Shown here piece by piece: positions 45,101 through 49,914 of a stretch of 64,000 bases of DNA (positions are counted from its first letter, which is position 1; each line of letters begins with the position of its first letter). The notes beneath the pieces were generated by a model. The model made no database searches. It had not been told where the DNA came from and was given only the letters and a program-made list of their open reading frames with translations. A program made the translations under genes and the position numbers. The stretch comes from Acidobacteria bacterium Ga0074141 (GTDB lineage: Bacteria; Acidobacteriota; Blastocatellia; Pyrinomonadales; Pyrinomonadaceae): positions 1 to 64,000 of the forward strand of contig LNDP01000014.1 in assembly GCA_001464665.1 (NCBI GenBank), given 5' to 3'.

Positions 45101-48017
45101 GAAGTTCGTAACCGAGATCCGCGAATCGCAGAAGGAATCGGTCGCTGCCGCCTTACAGCGAATGCAAAGCCGGGCATTGATCCGGGCGGCATTCCCGCAG
45201 CACGTTTCGCCGATGTCGGCAAGCGAACAGCAGGTGCTCGACGATGTGACGATGATGTCGGTCTTTGACGAGGCGAAACTGCCCGACGAGATCCTGAAGG
45301 ACATGGGTATCCTCGGCGCCGACATTCTGCTCGAAGGCCTCGCCCTGCCATCCGACAAGATGATCCGGCCGTTGACGTTCGACGAGCAAATGATCGCCAT
45401 GTACGGCGAGGACATCCGTCCGCATCTTGAAGACGTTCACCGCGAATCGCTTCGTCAGCGGGATGTGTGGATCAAGGAAAACCAGCGAAAGAAAGAGATC
45501 AAGGCCATCATTGACGAGCTCGGCGACCACCTGACCGAGGACGATATCGAGGCGATCATTCAGGCCCGTGCCGACGAACTCGAGCGCCGGGTGCTGATCA
45601 CCAAGCTTCACCGTGTCCGGGCAGAGCGTGGGCAGAAGACCGAGGCCGTGACGACGATCGAGGGAGTCATTGCCCGCATCGCCAAGCCCGGCCAGGAAGC
45701 CGCCGTTGCGGCTGCGGTAGAGCTGATCCATCGCAAGCCGTCCGCGCAGGAATTCTACCGGCTGCTCGAAGCGATCGGGATCAAGAACAAGGATGCCCGC
45801 GAGGCTCTCCGCGAGGGCAAAGAGCTGCTCGATCAGGCCCGGCTTGTATTCAAACGCGAGGAGGAGGAGCGGAAGGACGAGCTGCGGGACCGGATCAAGC
45901 AGGGCGACGAGGAGCTGCACCAGCTTGAGAAAGAGGTTGCGGCAAGCCGTGTCCGTGCCCGTGAATCGCAGGCCGAGATCGAGAAGGAGCTCAAGCGGAT
46001 CGGTTCGGGCGAATTCATGTACCGCGTCTCGCAGGCACGAGAAGCGATAAACACGCCTCGGGCGATAATGGCATCGGCGGACCTTTCGTTCTTGCTTCGG
46101 CAGGGCGGTTGGTTCATGTTCGCCCGGCCGGAGGATCAGGGGCCGGCCTTCCTCGCGTTACTCAATGCGACAACGGAGCGGTTCAACCGGCTGGGCTACG
46201 AACGGACGATGGATGCGATGGAGGACAATCCATACTTCGAGCTGTCCGTTCAGGCGGGTATGGACTATGCCGGACTCGGCAAGCACGGCGAATTCTCGAT
46301 CACGAAAGGCGAGGAAGAATTCCGCTCAAATATGCTCCGGCACATGGCGAATTGGAGCAAAGGGAAAAGCTTCCACAAGTTCAATATCGCCCGCCTGCCG
46401 AACGCGATCATTCAGAAGTCGGACGAGCTGTACACCGCCTTCCTCGACGCTCAACGGCTTTCGACGTTCGCCCAGACCGCCGAGTTGTGGGCTTCCCGCG
46501 GGATCACCTTCGAAACTCATCCAAAGGAGTACCGTGCGTTGGCGTCCTACATCAACGACGCGACCGGGCGGGCCGCGATACCGGAGCTGCTCGGCGGATC
46601 CAGAGCTGCCAGCCTGCTGATGAACCTGCCGCTGTTCGCTCCGCGGTTCACGCTCAGCCGGTTCAAGCTGCTCTGGAAATCGACGCTCGGCATGGCTTTC
46701 CTCCCACCGGAAACCCGGAGGATCGTCTTCCGCGATGCGCTCCGCTTCTACGGCACGACCGGGGCGTTGATGTCGCTGGCATGGCTCGGCGGGGCGACGA
46801 TCGGTTTCGATTGGGACGATGCGGACTTCCTCAAGCTTAGATGGGGTCCGGAGGACAAAGACACGACGGACATGTTGATCGGTATGCAGCAATCGCTTCG
46901 CGTGACGATGCGGATCATCCAGGCATCGCTTCGCCGATTCGTCGGGCCCGAGTGGTCGAACGGGCTGATCCGCGACAGCCTCTACCACGTCGACGACAAT
47001 GGCCGCGTCCTGGTCAACGAGTTCCGGGCGGAAATGGGGCTCAACGTCGAAACGAGCATTTGGATGAACTTCCTTCGCACCAAGCTCGGGCCACCGGCCT
47101 CGCTCATGGTCGATTGGGTGCAGGATTCCAACGTGATCGGAGAAAAATTCCGATGGGACAAGGCGATCGTGTCCAGAGTAACGCCTCTCGGCCTCCAAGA
47201 GACGGTCGAGGCGGGCTACGACGGCGGCGTTGCGACCGCTCTGGCCGCGTTTGCTCACACAATGCTCGGCGTCGGGTACGGACACTATCAAAAGTCGCTC
47301 ACAGGGCAGCGAACGGAAGCACAGAAGCTTGCTGCGAAGATCAATGGACTACGTTTCAGCTCAACGGTCGAAACCGAAGAGGCGAAAGCGGCCCGCGACG
47401 TCCTGAACGGGCTCCGCGATGCTGCCCGGCAGGGCGAGGATATCTCCGAGCAAGTGAAGGCAATGTACGAAGCCGGCGACCTGACCAAGCAAGAGGCTGA
47501 ACGGCTTCTTCTTGGTGGTGAGGTCAACCCGCTCTTCCTGCAGATCCGCAATATGCCGGTCGGGCTCATCAAGGAGGTTCGCAAGATCGCGACGCCATCG
47601 GAAACGGAGATGATCGATACTCTGCTGGACTCCAAGCAGGCCCGCAAACAAAAGACCGATCGGCGACAATCGGCTGCCGAGGAGCTGTTCGGTAAAACGC
47701 CACTTATGCGCGGTGGCGTAACCGACGCCCCGACCAAGCCGCTCGCGGAGCGGATGAAGCGGGCAAGCGTCCGGGACGCATTGATTCTGTATCAGGAGTA
47801 CCAGGCACAGCTTTCCGACGAGCAAAAGGCGACGCTCCGCTCCGAACTACGCCGAAAACTCACGACGAGCAGCCGTCGCGGGACGCTGAGCGACGAAAAT
47901 CGCGAAGCCGCGGAGAAGATCTTCGGCGGGGAATTGAACCTGCCTCGCCCTCGCCCACGACGGCGGAGCCCAAGCCGTTCACGGCAGCCGCTCCGCGGAC
48001 TTGAAGGGGTATATTGA
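27162..48017 (+). CDS. Giant polyvalent ejection protein, 6,951 aa
   Basis: One uninterrupted 20.9-kb ORF. In order: two copies of DFSALDAFAD (residues 6-33); a lytic transglycosylase with catalytic Glu91 (KHESG) and GFSQVMPSTA (about 76-213); helical and hydrophobic glycine-rich segments (about 700-1160); a DdrB/ParB-like domain with GNGRTLAL (about 1420-1612); a small SH3-like domain (about 1926-1985); an SNF2-type helicase (Walker A GTGTGKT 3285-3291, DEAH 3372-3375, EGRIYRLG near 3810); an N6-adenine methyltransferase (LEPSAGHG about 3948, NPPY 4013-4016); a GGYYS element (about 4270-4327); duplicated large-polyvalent-associated modules (about 4338-5408); coiled coils (about 5600-6300); and a C-terminal helical domain (about 6307-6713) like LPD38. 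By analogy with DarB-like polyvalent proteins it is thought to be packaged, to open the wall, and to protect incoming DNA. Confidence 0.85.
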   Translation: MERETDFSALDAFADDPESQQTQDFSALDAFADTPKAAKPKPRAQRPKRTASAPANKEAERRQRVLDRLRGLKLDMEDDVFDDFDMVTKHESGRRHFDDAGRVIRGVPTKSGERAIGFSQVMPSTAKKWQKHGLNPDDEIDNIAIGALEFRSGSDDPIGRRLAYVGGPKSRALKYYKKHGEVPDWKMYSYLPNNKETFRHYVDRTGGFKDLRRLDEVAGGITRDPVSGAPQVDFKVGGPTAPIAHRPEDIAAFDAKFRKGKPPRQPALQPGVEGAEDPNVDQFGKPFKYEWQKTGDVGNGLKYAGEIDGRYFAKNEDGDTYELDEKTKQFKPTAPTKRAYDAEGNEYQLDANQDNVPEGHVRRLRDGKPFVFSPDGTIREEGVPELPPWVAGKTPPKSELPPDPMLRKAYQTRLEQGFTDSEELRQKFIEGWAAVQAGKQQRIFTDEEIKQIEALELYAANNAQQGIVPQVQETPTRARRAPRSTTAGPSTEGIGTFYADVDPATAPLGSDPRQHVFEQAVRQLGNELYGRPLDKVEVQAAIEFQKRRGGDFVYLTEGGKATNVPTEPTKGRYQITAERAAEIRDFLKFNQPLLERTRDDAIAKFIASTFEIDDAKIAEFAEMGINADRLRAALESDPKFADARKKRLENEQFIKDYVAKQTTGANATADSAANQTGRVLEMLRSKDPAENRLGQQALENLSRRSPNIAYVEALANLGIVPRDVLDKAKEAEQSELINAIASLNDPSWYKRLLNDVQDGGTGFYEFVVGPFKRADRIKAAREQARPGKDGKPSNAGILLPMVYSAWEGPPELRGVNSPEAQKRRREAIGDSLRSMQAEFGSIGEFHKFMEANAGEEANIGRQLKFFGSNVLKNIASFGKSAAVIDSAAEDLEVLGIKVPKDYMPTVRNAMNVVVALRNVMASGSGVMRPSDILTRDIEGAQDDPRNARLWQYARWLEEFAGDDRYLQHTFSGEVNQGLASGVVFLGAGFALKKFKYAIPALGAGMEIGNTFEEMVKAGIPVEQAKNWAVLVGAGSGYMEKFGLGGTANRMLARLGTELSDESVKTLSRSMVEFAKAAGRGAAQGIAREMPEEAIQEWAQSSFVDAAVKAIAAQNPSEGRLILNFLDELPKAIAENFHSAVIGGATGGILGGGTQTVGSVIGEGIRQSRMPGEQPEAEAEIPEGELRTPQAAEDAGESAILEKFGDRTGQATVRGLDMGGRDTAALDDIANEVAPGTVQTPQQAATEPAGGVQTPEGTQTPPATPPTQPAGQAKPKTRLPRNVIGKEVEIEGKGTGRIVAIRQGKFVVDYDYRGRPGEEFYHRQDFFTPEQLAIGGTSLTEYKPPKAPKQTTSARQPTQFGAEDFGGEIIERVPQPGQAGQPAQPAGQPTTAEVVRKIRTGRAASGKGAAIQKFTPTEDMPIDTVYTSTNDKYDVVPVVISRDDIIGSWEEGYPELLQPRDRDSIASDAQADEIARNLIPAKLGDNVNAGDGRMLVVPVEVDGKIKYALITGNGRTLALDLARERYPERFEEYQGFAKSKDPSVQGDNLMYVGILDNTKLEDGDLRQIAVDANKSTVAAMSPVEQAKVDSETLDSSLMQKFVVNDAGDIDTAGNREFIADTRQDDDQDEALSDGERKHIDKLIEQGFTATTGRMTPNGQQWFLLDTKTGSQEQISRAGRDYAYEKLGTPDKQGLRSGPMFDEPIEMRGDTPSDDDLGKMFDDLVPEEDSAPSLFDAEVKAADADKARIARLPDDEFRKELDKISPEALDKHADRSNGGRDISFTTADSPATELSGRGRIIGEAISNNESVFKVRHYDQSKGEWLTAYVAEADVDEWLPDGTLNEFLAANPDSAITKVGLQNGPLPEPERTPETVKKALAQTKRQIKKLENADEVDENALAAAEQQLDSLEAELAAMATTTAPKPEDLKAKYPVGRKLLHRTGGKPWKVTGHQSDFGKSGQIGIRLERGTDRTIMSVADLEKKFKTEKPTESNRRTAEDLFSDTAATIGDLFDTLQTFEIDPDATAGQLEEIEKIKPQVNAIKGQSKAAKAQREPLRARIRELQAEITSYMDSQETAWVQFTEDVLQQLVKAAQQYKLLEQPTDENIHSLYDVIERLTDPRFFDGINMDVLLEDHVDDLLGEAFDTIQRIKRTFVTAPQTSDTTRALTADPENRSLTDTPEKRAAMSRAYLAAYAEDSEETWGGPMDWAAVDQLMTMPREEYGLVGVIERFMTDPAVAPILAELERSAGVSDAEIEILKDFGGIYGLDPDIIEDIIGEILEIARDRGETDGGAADTLPEPDGSGAPDSDQGSETSIFKEEPEGEVGNPDTSGLFAEQEKQEDEELSKEAEAERQAERERHRDFRNSVAAQVPALDDVLAFENPFYNAGKFPKKKGQGYASNEEALAAERAELERLTNRYNANLADLKNPEATEELDQYLWNSAPVNMKLVLTHIGWAKANINELEKALGNTPPFKAGKQKFDWYFPSKEEVRETDQADNAATPEAQPPSLEALRGAEQTDLFGLEADNTGLFAQDGPTAIEPKQAEDNSKAAIKESLLSKAETEARRQVIETFGEEIGELLYDTRNDKATPKASSAAQGIISRWSGEDTDSEAVQQLIADAATAIEWIREAELRGANLDEFVRQAAIGREGLTIAQRKIYDLIASNKFGRQADELLRNAKTASEVAANVAEIEGGLEDGKVTLQQLIDVYGYTHKWEQNKKLEPAFRGAYVIGRNDDFVYVEEVYAGEGDLPPMVDVVIEHVGEFSEFEAPGEYVVTEDDFYYYFGFDVRIPEGAKVYDDYFERDLEPDSEDGTDDVEVREDDVPTERTGDADSLRESDAKPPGQRIEPGSEQSLFGDSSALEGTPGDSNVREEAAERPDAVDRDAGRGDGVSQEGISDDQQAASDAGGEAVPRTEVDLGALFDELVPPAGEAPTTNLFGEQSRTEPVYLGNQKKVRKAIEAGHGFLAVAPSGLSRDEVAKSDIAIAAVGGAIKHLADRAAELGLTDNTHTIYQVSNENVWEYEIEANRSAESRGTTKKQRAAAKQTSIPRGSVPITKYRVYDANGVEQVGNIVDPAIAQRQLEHYPGGRIEAYDGYILKEFADKLTSAKESTGKGIDEAIKGLGKLFDPKKFKSSTVPAFDDETYQAAKPHFLEAYNHFKDAAQNIGDAMRLLIDQMRAEGYDNETLRLMKPYIVQFVADIRDGVIGQDLTTPEDIIDSVPEPESKDAAERLEQQKAAEGKSVKIGDLANIQATVPVLFKEQHEDVRFVEDALFVRDGNGVMLTNGTGTGKTFSGLGVVKRMAMQGKDNIFIVVPSQEIANAWISAATNFGLQVRQLADTQDNGAEGIVITTYANMQQNPSLIKRQWDLIVADEAHTLSSNKDGKPTGASKALRAMTLHKRGKMDYWRQATIKEVTEREQAEARIEVVRALLERYEDEGPQMADRAKEAREELRSLEDAVATLNKQIEKIGNAAVAEWDRRIADEPKGKALMLSATPFAYRKSVDYAEGYLFDYDDGKVPDDQLGRTRHYNEPNNQEAFMIEHFGYRMRYNKLTEPGPEVDTDIMERQFNTWLKQQRVLSGRMLGIDQDYSREFLLIKEGIGQKIDDGLKWLQEAEGGRFRPLAEIVNKSFSYHNRMFLLEAIKAKAAVPIIDAHVEAGRKVVVFHKFNVGGGFHPFKPKVPNEKTLISVGGKTIEVNLKDLYAEFTRKRPDLIALPFEGLESPIETFAESFKGGATSLQHVQLNGTQSKKANRESMAIFNTDNSEIDIILVQADKGQAGISLHDTTGKHQRVMIDLGLPSRPVEAIQKEGRIYRLGTKTNAPMFYFTTGTLWEATAFAQTMAERSSTAENLSLGEEARALRQSIIDSFLEPRTDPMPTELDGVGGKERDRAGQQAISEYERAKTFFFGQQKKTSKTKSAEGEDYYPTPEPLGLKMVEFADIAAGHSVLEPSAGHGAIARFLPQTSRNTVIEPSQELMTRLRLHIPPSDTNRFEQDVFESLDVRANKFDVVLMNPPYGKGGKTAMEHLAKAFEHLRTNGRVVAILPEGPAADKRLEQLMAGQTEKARKLIVRSDPNTFAPLSLYEGDTVQVTDKGTIYGVTRAETVRRGFEFIATLHGTDAQGSPMTMELRGSDRFDKVIAGPRIVPASTRVVKTAEISLPTKTFERAGTGVKTRMVVLDKLAGKELELHEPWGLLDLSDVRTFDELFDEFEELTIPPRPYGGEAARRAEQEAIEREAKFEAEREARAQQNASGRAAAIPHGQHAFDLREFQHTTQGHMIYVAKPTGPKMNKDEFKRISAIARTHGGYYSSFKKDGAIPGFHFRSPEARDAFNAEAEGDSTMLSIAEPAAAPAFYSAAERAIETKMPNRAPADQVRKILEGPGIKREEVEWLGVDEWLEGKRTVTKDEMLEFMRDARIQIEEKVLRKRERDERSPADRNSTDVDERHEAAREELAEMFDLDTWDIIPATVEATRQQLINDLLNRADQDDDLDEALTSVIGASSEEYWGIEEDDYEELEEAWDNLRMASREARGADGAMDEQDPATGALQYDNPDWRLSGPHSNYREFVFTLPQQYSMLRMKYRDELAAKYGSGEAVWQNWTEAEQAEFDRLTDIDLGNDANSPAFTTGHFGGMPNILFWVRATERIDADGKRVFVIEEIQSDWHQRGRKQGYNTKMPEPVFEWTTTEGVASGEWKAAISSPHGDIIGYGPTKERAAEAAKQSWRGKFSAIPDAPFKKSWHELAFKKMLRRAVEEGYDRVAWTTGKQQNKRWSLSKVVDEIESGIDHFDSNHPTRPDQEYLHITLRRDGGDLYLKVDPENGVVISAPDALLKTEGEHLSEVLPKAIADKILSEQYVLIEDIAEVEIGGEGMRGFYDKMVPGFVSKYVKKWGAKVGRTEIPTINDERSTLGGQRDRNELRKVADDFLTRNAIGIRELNDFVSTGRDISEADARAMSVDELTAYLLGTKYESLHSVDITPAMKQSVMDEGQPMFSIYEPARKEVRFYSGLERAVEGLKQEKFSVDQVMNVINKLPGIRAEELDHTLLDVFVQLQADLGARSITKDELLKKIRASKIVVEPLALGWDGDQDSAKFRGYAEPFPASREDYKEMFLTAPFAEGGWIDGHPEYADVKNPVVRIRMDKVTLDDGRRALMVHEVQGPDEDNMAKMPAVLQKYHKQMGLKYAMQYAIDQGLDAVAWTTGEQQLARYPIEKTVDRIEFSKNLSGQSLIRVTAKGDRDPIRITAGPHGTIINSSEDKFVDRKLTEVFPKALANQILEQTSGTIEGDGLKIGGDSLRNLYDKVIPAHMKKIYGRYAAKVENGEISYDPYLKLTDFRVEELELELVNPAPHLHRFKVTATDSATGLPAYRGTFLTREAAEQYIKEAKEVFRRKTHPVWTMGITDPLREALATDEQPMYSIEEENRKQAIKILKTLDIEDVVPMVEATRSGDRVKLNLPAMELLRRAFEQVDIEAGKRKVGDESTYPAFLGLFTDAAKLIKVEQALMAAAVNAAETGHPAADAMLSGLANDIADARKAGQQTAVFYVYDAKLPQEIFHQAVYLGSVEKHLTKRHARPAELDKMPQVRKAWDSFFSQQPEYSPERLRQTANMSKANAEALSKALVREEVAAWVAEGSWEELGLTKDEGQEYLFEFLESFADKVYADTKKEGKSDEDAERAVEAALRRFEEIEHVQEATQRVLAAARKEVDAGTDGRPDGRDTQGNAKGKPSGASGGVQEAPRPDAEQGAKPYDLEGFEPKTQSKVAGDASEIPETKQFPGVRSKTELASLPGTERAAGIAADDVIYTVFSDRAAQAAAKRMLTENSTEEVLKILKNTESPDVHHAIAAFSIQQSLREEATRIEATKPDEAAKLRRVSIDLGVHLAMKMVRAGRFIRAAGVILKTTDGLIAVAQKTYQDRHGVGNDLPADIIRRIEEKAGKAEVDLAEHEAFRRQMESLQRQLDALKQELAGSEDAIRTSRKVTGRRKKFVTEIRESQKESVAAALQRMQSRALIRAAFPQHVSPMSASEQQVLDDVTMMSVFDEAKLPDEILKDMGILGADILLEGLALPSDKMIRPLTFDEQMIAMYGEDIRPHLEDVHRESLRQRDVWIKENQRKKEIKAIIDELGDHLTEDDIEAIIQARADELERRVLITKLHRVRAERGQKTEAVTTIEGVIARIAKPGQEAAVAAAVELIHRKPSAQEFYRLLEAIGIKNKDAREALREGKELLDQARLVFKREEEERKDELRDRIKQGDEELHQLEKEVAASRVRARESQAEIEKELKRIGSGEFMYRVSQAREAINTPRAIMASADLSFLLRQGGWFMFARPEDQGPAFLALLNATTERFNRLGYERTMDAMEDNPYFELSVQAGMDYAGLGKHGEFSITKGEEEFRSNMLRHMANWSKGKSFHKFNIARLPNAIIQKSDELYTAFLDAQRLSTFAQTAELWASRGITFETHPKEYRALASYINDATGRAAIPELLGGSRAASLLMNLPLFAPRFTLSRFKLLWKSTLGMAFLPPETRRIVFRDALRFYGTTGALMSLAWLGGATIGFDWDDADFLKLRWGPEDKDTTDMLIGMQQSLRVTMRIIQASLRRFVGPEWSNGLIRDSLYHVDDNGRVLVNEFRAEMGLNVETSIWMNFLRTKLGPPASLMVDWVQDSNVIGEKFRWDKAIVSRVTPLGLQETVEAGYDGGVATALAAFAHTMLGVGYGHYQKSLTGQRTEAQKLAAKINGLRFSSTVETEEAKAARDVLNGLRDAARQGEDISEQVKAMYEAGDLTKQEAERLLLGGEVNPLFLQIRNMPVGLIKEVRKIATPSETEMIDTLLDSKQARKQKTDRRQSAAEELFGKTPLMRGGVTDAPTKPLAERMKRASVRDALILYQEYQAQLSDEQKATLRSELRRKLTTSSRRGTLSDENREAAEKIFGGELNLPRPRPRRRSPSRSRQPLRGLEGVY
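34024..34191 (+). CDS. Nested +1-frame ORF 1, basic, 55 aa
   Basis: It lies wholly within the giant gene (its residues about 2288-2343) in the +1 frame. GGGGAG stands 6 bases before the ATG. The N-terminal half (MEELRTRFPNLTDQAHRIAI) looks like ordinary protein. The rest is Lys/Arg/Ser-rich. By hand count 41 of 55 codons end in G or C, against about 31 of 55 for the main frame. The corresponding main-frame sequence is a featureless acidic linker. Signal weaker than for nested ORFs 2 and 3. It might start earlier, at an ATG at 33949 preceded by GGAGGA. Confidence 0.4.
   Translation: MEELRTRFPNLTDQAHRIAIKAAKRASSRKNRKAKSATPTRPASLPSKKSKKTKS
35548..35907 (+). CDS. Nested +1-frame ORF 2, helical protein, 119 aa
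   Basis: Encoded in the +1 frame inside the giant gene (residues about 2796-2915). GGAAGGAG lies 9 bases before the first of two adjacent ATG codons. The product reads as a normal globular/helical protein (for example RLSEPEMRIACERAMRSL and ETLDEAMEYLRK) with balanced composition, unlike the Arg/Ser-rich shadows elsewhere. By hand count 95 of 119 codons end in G or C (80%), versus 43% in the overlapping main frame, which here encodes an acidic low-complexity linker. It is therefore probably a true overprinted gene of unknown function. Confidence 0.7.
   Translation: MMTISSEIWNRIARTEPMMSKFGKTMFRLSEPEMRIACERAMRSLRAKGLNPEVSRAFLEIAPLWKEHQAIAMYARKQPSVPMPSIETLDEAMEYLRKESPMISKQQATLAEKLFRELK
44218..44436 (+). 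CDS. Nested +1-frame ORF 3, basic helical protein, 72 aa
   Basis: Again in the +1 frame of the giant gene (residues about 5686-5758), with TGAGGAG 7 bases before the ATG, the best ribosome site in this part of the window. The product is a charged helix (TADLMAEIRKEMPKASRAER), followed by a Ser/Pro/Lys tail. Codons ending in G or C: 55 of 72 (76%), against 43% in the main frame, which here is a Gly/Ala/Asp/Pro linker. Expected to be translated separately from the giant protein. No family recognised. Confidence 0.7.
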   Translation: MSKKQPKEFSPQPEKRSMLAQTADLMAEIRKEMPKASRAERLAEFKKRHDLMLSKEQSPTTSKDSSPKPKAK

Positions 48018-48042
48018 CAAGGAACGGCTAAAGGTTTATTTT
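48014..48042 (+). promoter_or_regulatory. Module promoter 3 (lysis genes)
   Basis: TTGACA, a 17-base spacer and TATTTT; the -35 element overlaps the stop codon of the giant gene. The start is expected near 48049, directly before the conserved leader. It is the best consensus match of the three module promoters. Confidence 0.65.
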
Positions 48043-48050
48043 ATAGCCAA

Positions 48051-48117
48051 TTTGAAGCGGCCGTACGGCCCAAACCGGATGAAAGCTCCGCAACCTTACC
48101 AAGGTTGCGGAGCTTTT
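48051..48117 (+). terminator. Leader cassette copy 3: palindrome plus intrinsic terminator
   Basis: TTTGAAGCGGCCGTACGGCC, then CCGGATGAAAGCTCCGC, and a hairpin of GCTCCGCAACCTT with AAGGTTGCGGAGC, followed by TTTTT. Same arrangement as at 4537 and 24283, again with a different but complementary inner stem. The next gene starts 26 bases later, with GGAG six bases before its ATG, the same GGAGTCACAG string as at cassette 2. Confidence 0.85.
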
Positions 48118-48142
48118 TACTTTTACCACCACGGAGTCACAG

Positions 48143-48469
48143 ATGCCAAACTCACGCACCGCAACCATTACGGCCGGATTTTCCGCCTCAGAATATAAAC
48201 CACTTTTAACACTTCTCGGTTCATCGCTTGCCTCAAAGACACGCCGCTACCGCGACGTCAAGCTTGAGAACAAAGGCGACACTGACCTTTACATCGCCTC
48301 AATGCAGGCCGGATCAAGTCCGGCGACGCCGACCGCGGGCGACCGCAAGACGATCGAGGCAGGCGATGCCGAATTCCTCGGCGAGATCGAGACCGACCAG
48401 CTCTTTGTCCTGACCGCGAACGAAAGCGGCAACAACCAACTCGAGTTCGTCGGCGAACCGCAGAACTGA
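48143..48469 (+). CDS. Hypothetical small beta protein, first gene of the lysis module, 108 aa
   Basis: The start is the ATG preceded by GGAGTCACAG. The sequence alternates short strands with polar turns (about 1-105), contains no cysteine, membrane or catalytic motif, and is acidic, suggesting a small beta-sandwich virion or tail component. Its stop overlaps the endolysin start (TGATG), so it is coupled to the endolysin gene. A role in lysis is not evident from the sequence. Decoration protein is the main alternative. Confidence 0.55.
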   Translation: MPNSRTATITAGFSASEYKPLLTLLGSSLASKTRRYRDVKLENKGDTDLYIASMQAGSSPATPTAGDRKTIEAGDAEFLGEIETDQLFVLTANESGNNQLEFVGEPQN

Positions 48470-49236
48470 TGATCAAGAAACACGACAATCAGGCGAACAT
48501 CCTTGCGTGGCAGGGCTTTCTGAACACGCAGGGCGAGGCATTGCGTGCCGATGGCCGATGGGGGCCGCTGACCAAGGCGGCGACCGGCCGCTTTCAGATG
48601 AAGCACTCGCTGACGCCAGACGGCATTGTCGGCGAGGACACGCTTTCGGTTGCGATGCAGAATGGGTTTGAGGGGTTTGCGGCGCCGATCAAGCCGATAA
48701 GCCGGAAGGCCCTGATCTGTATCTCTGCCGGCCATACCAACACGGCAGGCCGCGACCAGGGCGTTGCCGCCAACGGGCTCATCGAAGGCCGCGAAGCGGT
48801 CAAGATCCGTGACCGCGTGGCCGACCTCGTCCGACAGAAAGGCTTTGCAGTGATCGAGGACGGAGCGGACGGCGTCAATGATCCGCTCTCAAAAGCGCTA
48901 GACCTCGTGCCGCTTGCCAAGTTCGCGATCGAATTCCATTTCAACGCGGGTCCGCCGACCGCCACCGGGATCGAAGTACTTTCGCTTCCGAACAACAGGC
49001 CTCGCTCGCAGGATATCGCTGGAGCTCTGGCGTCGTCGCTCGGGCTCAGGCTTCGCGGAGCGAATGGCTGGAAGTCCGACACCGAAGGGCAGCACTCGCG
49101 TCTCGCGTTCTGCCGGGCGGGCGGGCTGGTCGTCGAAACATGCTTTCTCACCAACACCGGGGATGTGGCCGCCTATCAGGCGAACTTCGAGAAGATGTGC
49201 GTCGCCCTCGCCGACGCCATCGAACGATGTGTGTAA
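48469..49236 (+). CDS. Endolysin: N-acetylmuramoyl-L-alanine amidase, 255 aa
   Basis: Two domains: an N-terminal peptidoglycan-binding domain (residues about 5-68, with the DGRWGPLTKAA turn and TPDGIVGEDT) and an Amidase_3-type catalytic domain (about 80-252). Probable zinc ligands are His89 (SAGHT), Glu109 and His157 (EFHFNA), and Glu223 (VVETCF) is the catalytic acid. It cleaves the bond between muramic acid and L-Ala and should act on the host wall at the end of infection. No signal peptide, so it needs a holin. It is coupled to the preceding gene. Confidence 0.9.
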   Translation: MIKKHDNQANILAWQGFLNTQGEALRADGRWGPLTKAATGRFQMKHSLTPDGIVGEDTLSVAMQNGFEGFAAPIKPISRKALICISAGHTNTAGRDQGVAANGLIEGREAVKIRDRVADLVRQKGFAVIEDGADGVNDPLSKALDLVPLAKFAIEFHFNAGPPTATGIEVLSLPNNRPRSQDIAGALASSLGLRLRGANGWKSDTEGQHSRLAFCRAGGLVVETCFLTNTGDVAAYQANFEKMCVALADAIERCV

Positions 49237-49241
49237 CTACT

Positions 49242-49760
49242 ATGCAAACAAAAGAGATCGCAAAAATATGTCACGAGGCGAATCGGGCTTACTGCCAGAT
49301 ACTCGGTGACTCGTCACAGCTTCCGTGGGGCGACGCTCCGCAATGGCAGCGGGATTCGGCCATCAAGGGCGTCGAGTTCTGTCTTATGAACCCCGAAGCT
49401 CCGCCTTCAGCCAACCACGAATCGTGGCTCAAGCAGAAAGAGGAAGAGGGATGGAAGTATGGTCCGGTGAAAGACGCCGAAACGAAAGAACACCCATGCT
49501 TCGTGCCCTACGATGAGCTGCCGGCCGAACAGAAGGCAAAGGATTATTTGTTCAAGGCGGTCGTCGCCGGCCTCGCTCCGTTCGTAACCGAGTCCTACGG
49601 CGAACCGCAGGACGAGGAGCCGAAAGCCGAGGATGGAATTGCCGCGTCGACCATTGAGAACGGCACGCCCCTGACCGACGTCTTCCCCGAAGGGATCCTC
49701 GTCGGCGGTGTCGATGAAGCATTGCTCGACGGCGAAGGCAGCGAGGCGGCGGCAGCGTAA
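49242..49760 (+). CDS. RyR-domain protein, 172 aa
   Basis: Residues about 6-108 match the bacterial/phage RyR (ryanodine receptor) domain: AIAGVEF-like ending, ANRAYC start, a PPWGDAPQWQR-like element, HESWLKQKEEEGWKYGPVKD and HPCFVPYDELPAEQKAKD. In phages this domain occurs alone or with other modules, and its ligand is not known. The last 60 residues are an acidic tail. The ATG at 49242 sits 5 bases after the endolysin stop. I see no membrane segment, so it is unlikely to be a holin. Confidence 0.8.
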   Translation: MQTKEIAKICHEANRAYCQILGDSSQLPWGDAPQWQRDSAIKGVEFCLMNPEAPPSANHESWLKQKEEEGWKYGPVKDAETKEHPCFVPYDELPAEQKAKDYLFKAVVAGLAPFVTESYGEPQDEEPKAEDGIAASTIENGTPLTDVFPEGILVGGVDEALLDGEGSEAAAA

Positions 49761-49914
49761 CAAGGTCCGGCGTCCGGGCAGGGCGGTTTCATAGGAAGAT
49801 CTACCATACTTCCGCGAAAAGCCTTACCAAACGCCGAATACGCGGATGAGCGGTGCCGCCCGAACGCTCACCTGCCAACTCGGCCCCACAAGCCGGACGC
49901 CGGGCAGAAAAACG

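Noticed and set aside
49766-49910. Two similar GC-rich pieces (CCGGCGTCCGGGCAG and CCGGACGCCGGGCAG) in the gap before the small membrane gene, and a related one near 1243.
   Set aside because: The similarity is short (12 of 15 bases) in a GC-rich genome, with no symmetry or T-run. Not enough for a repeat family.
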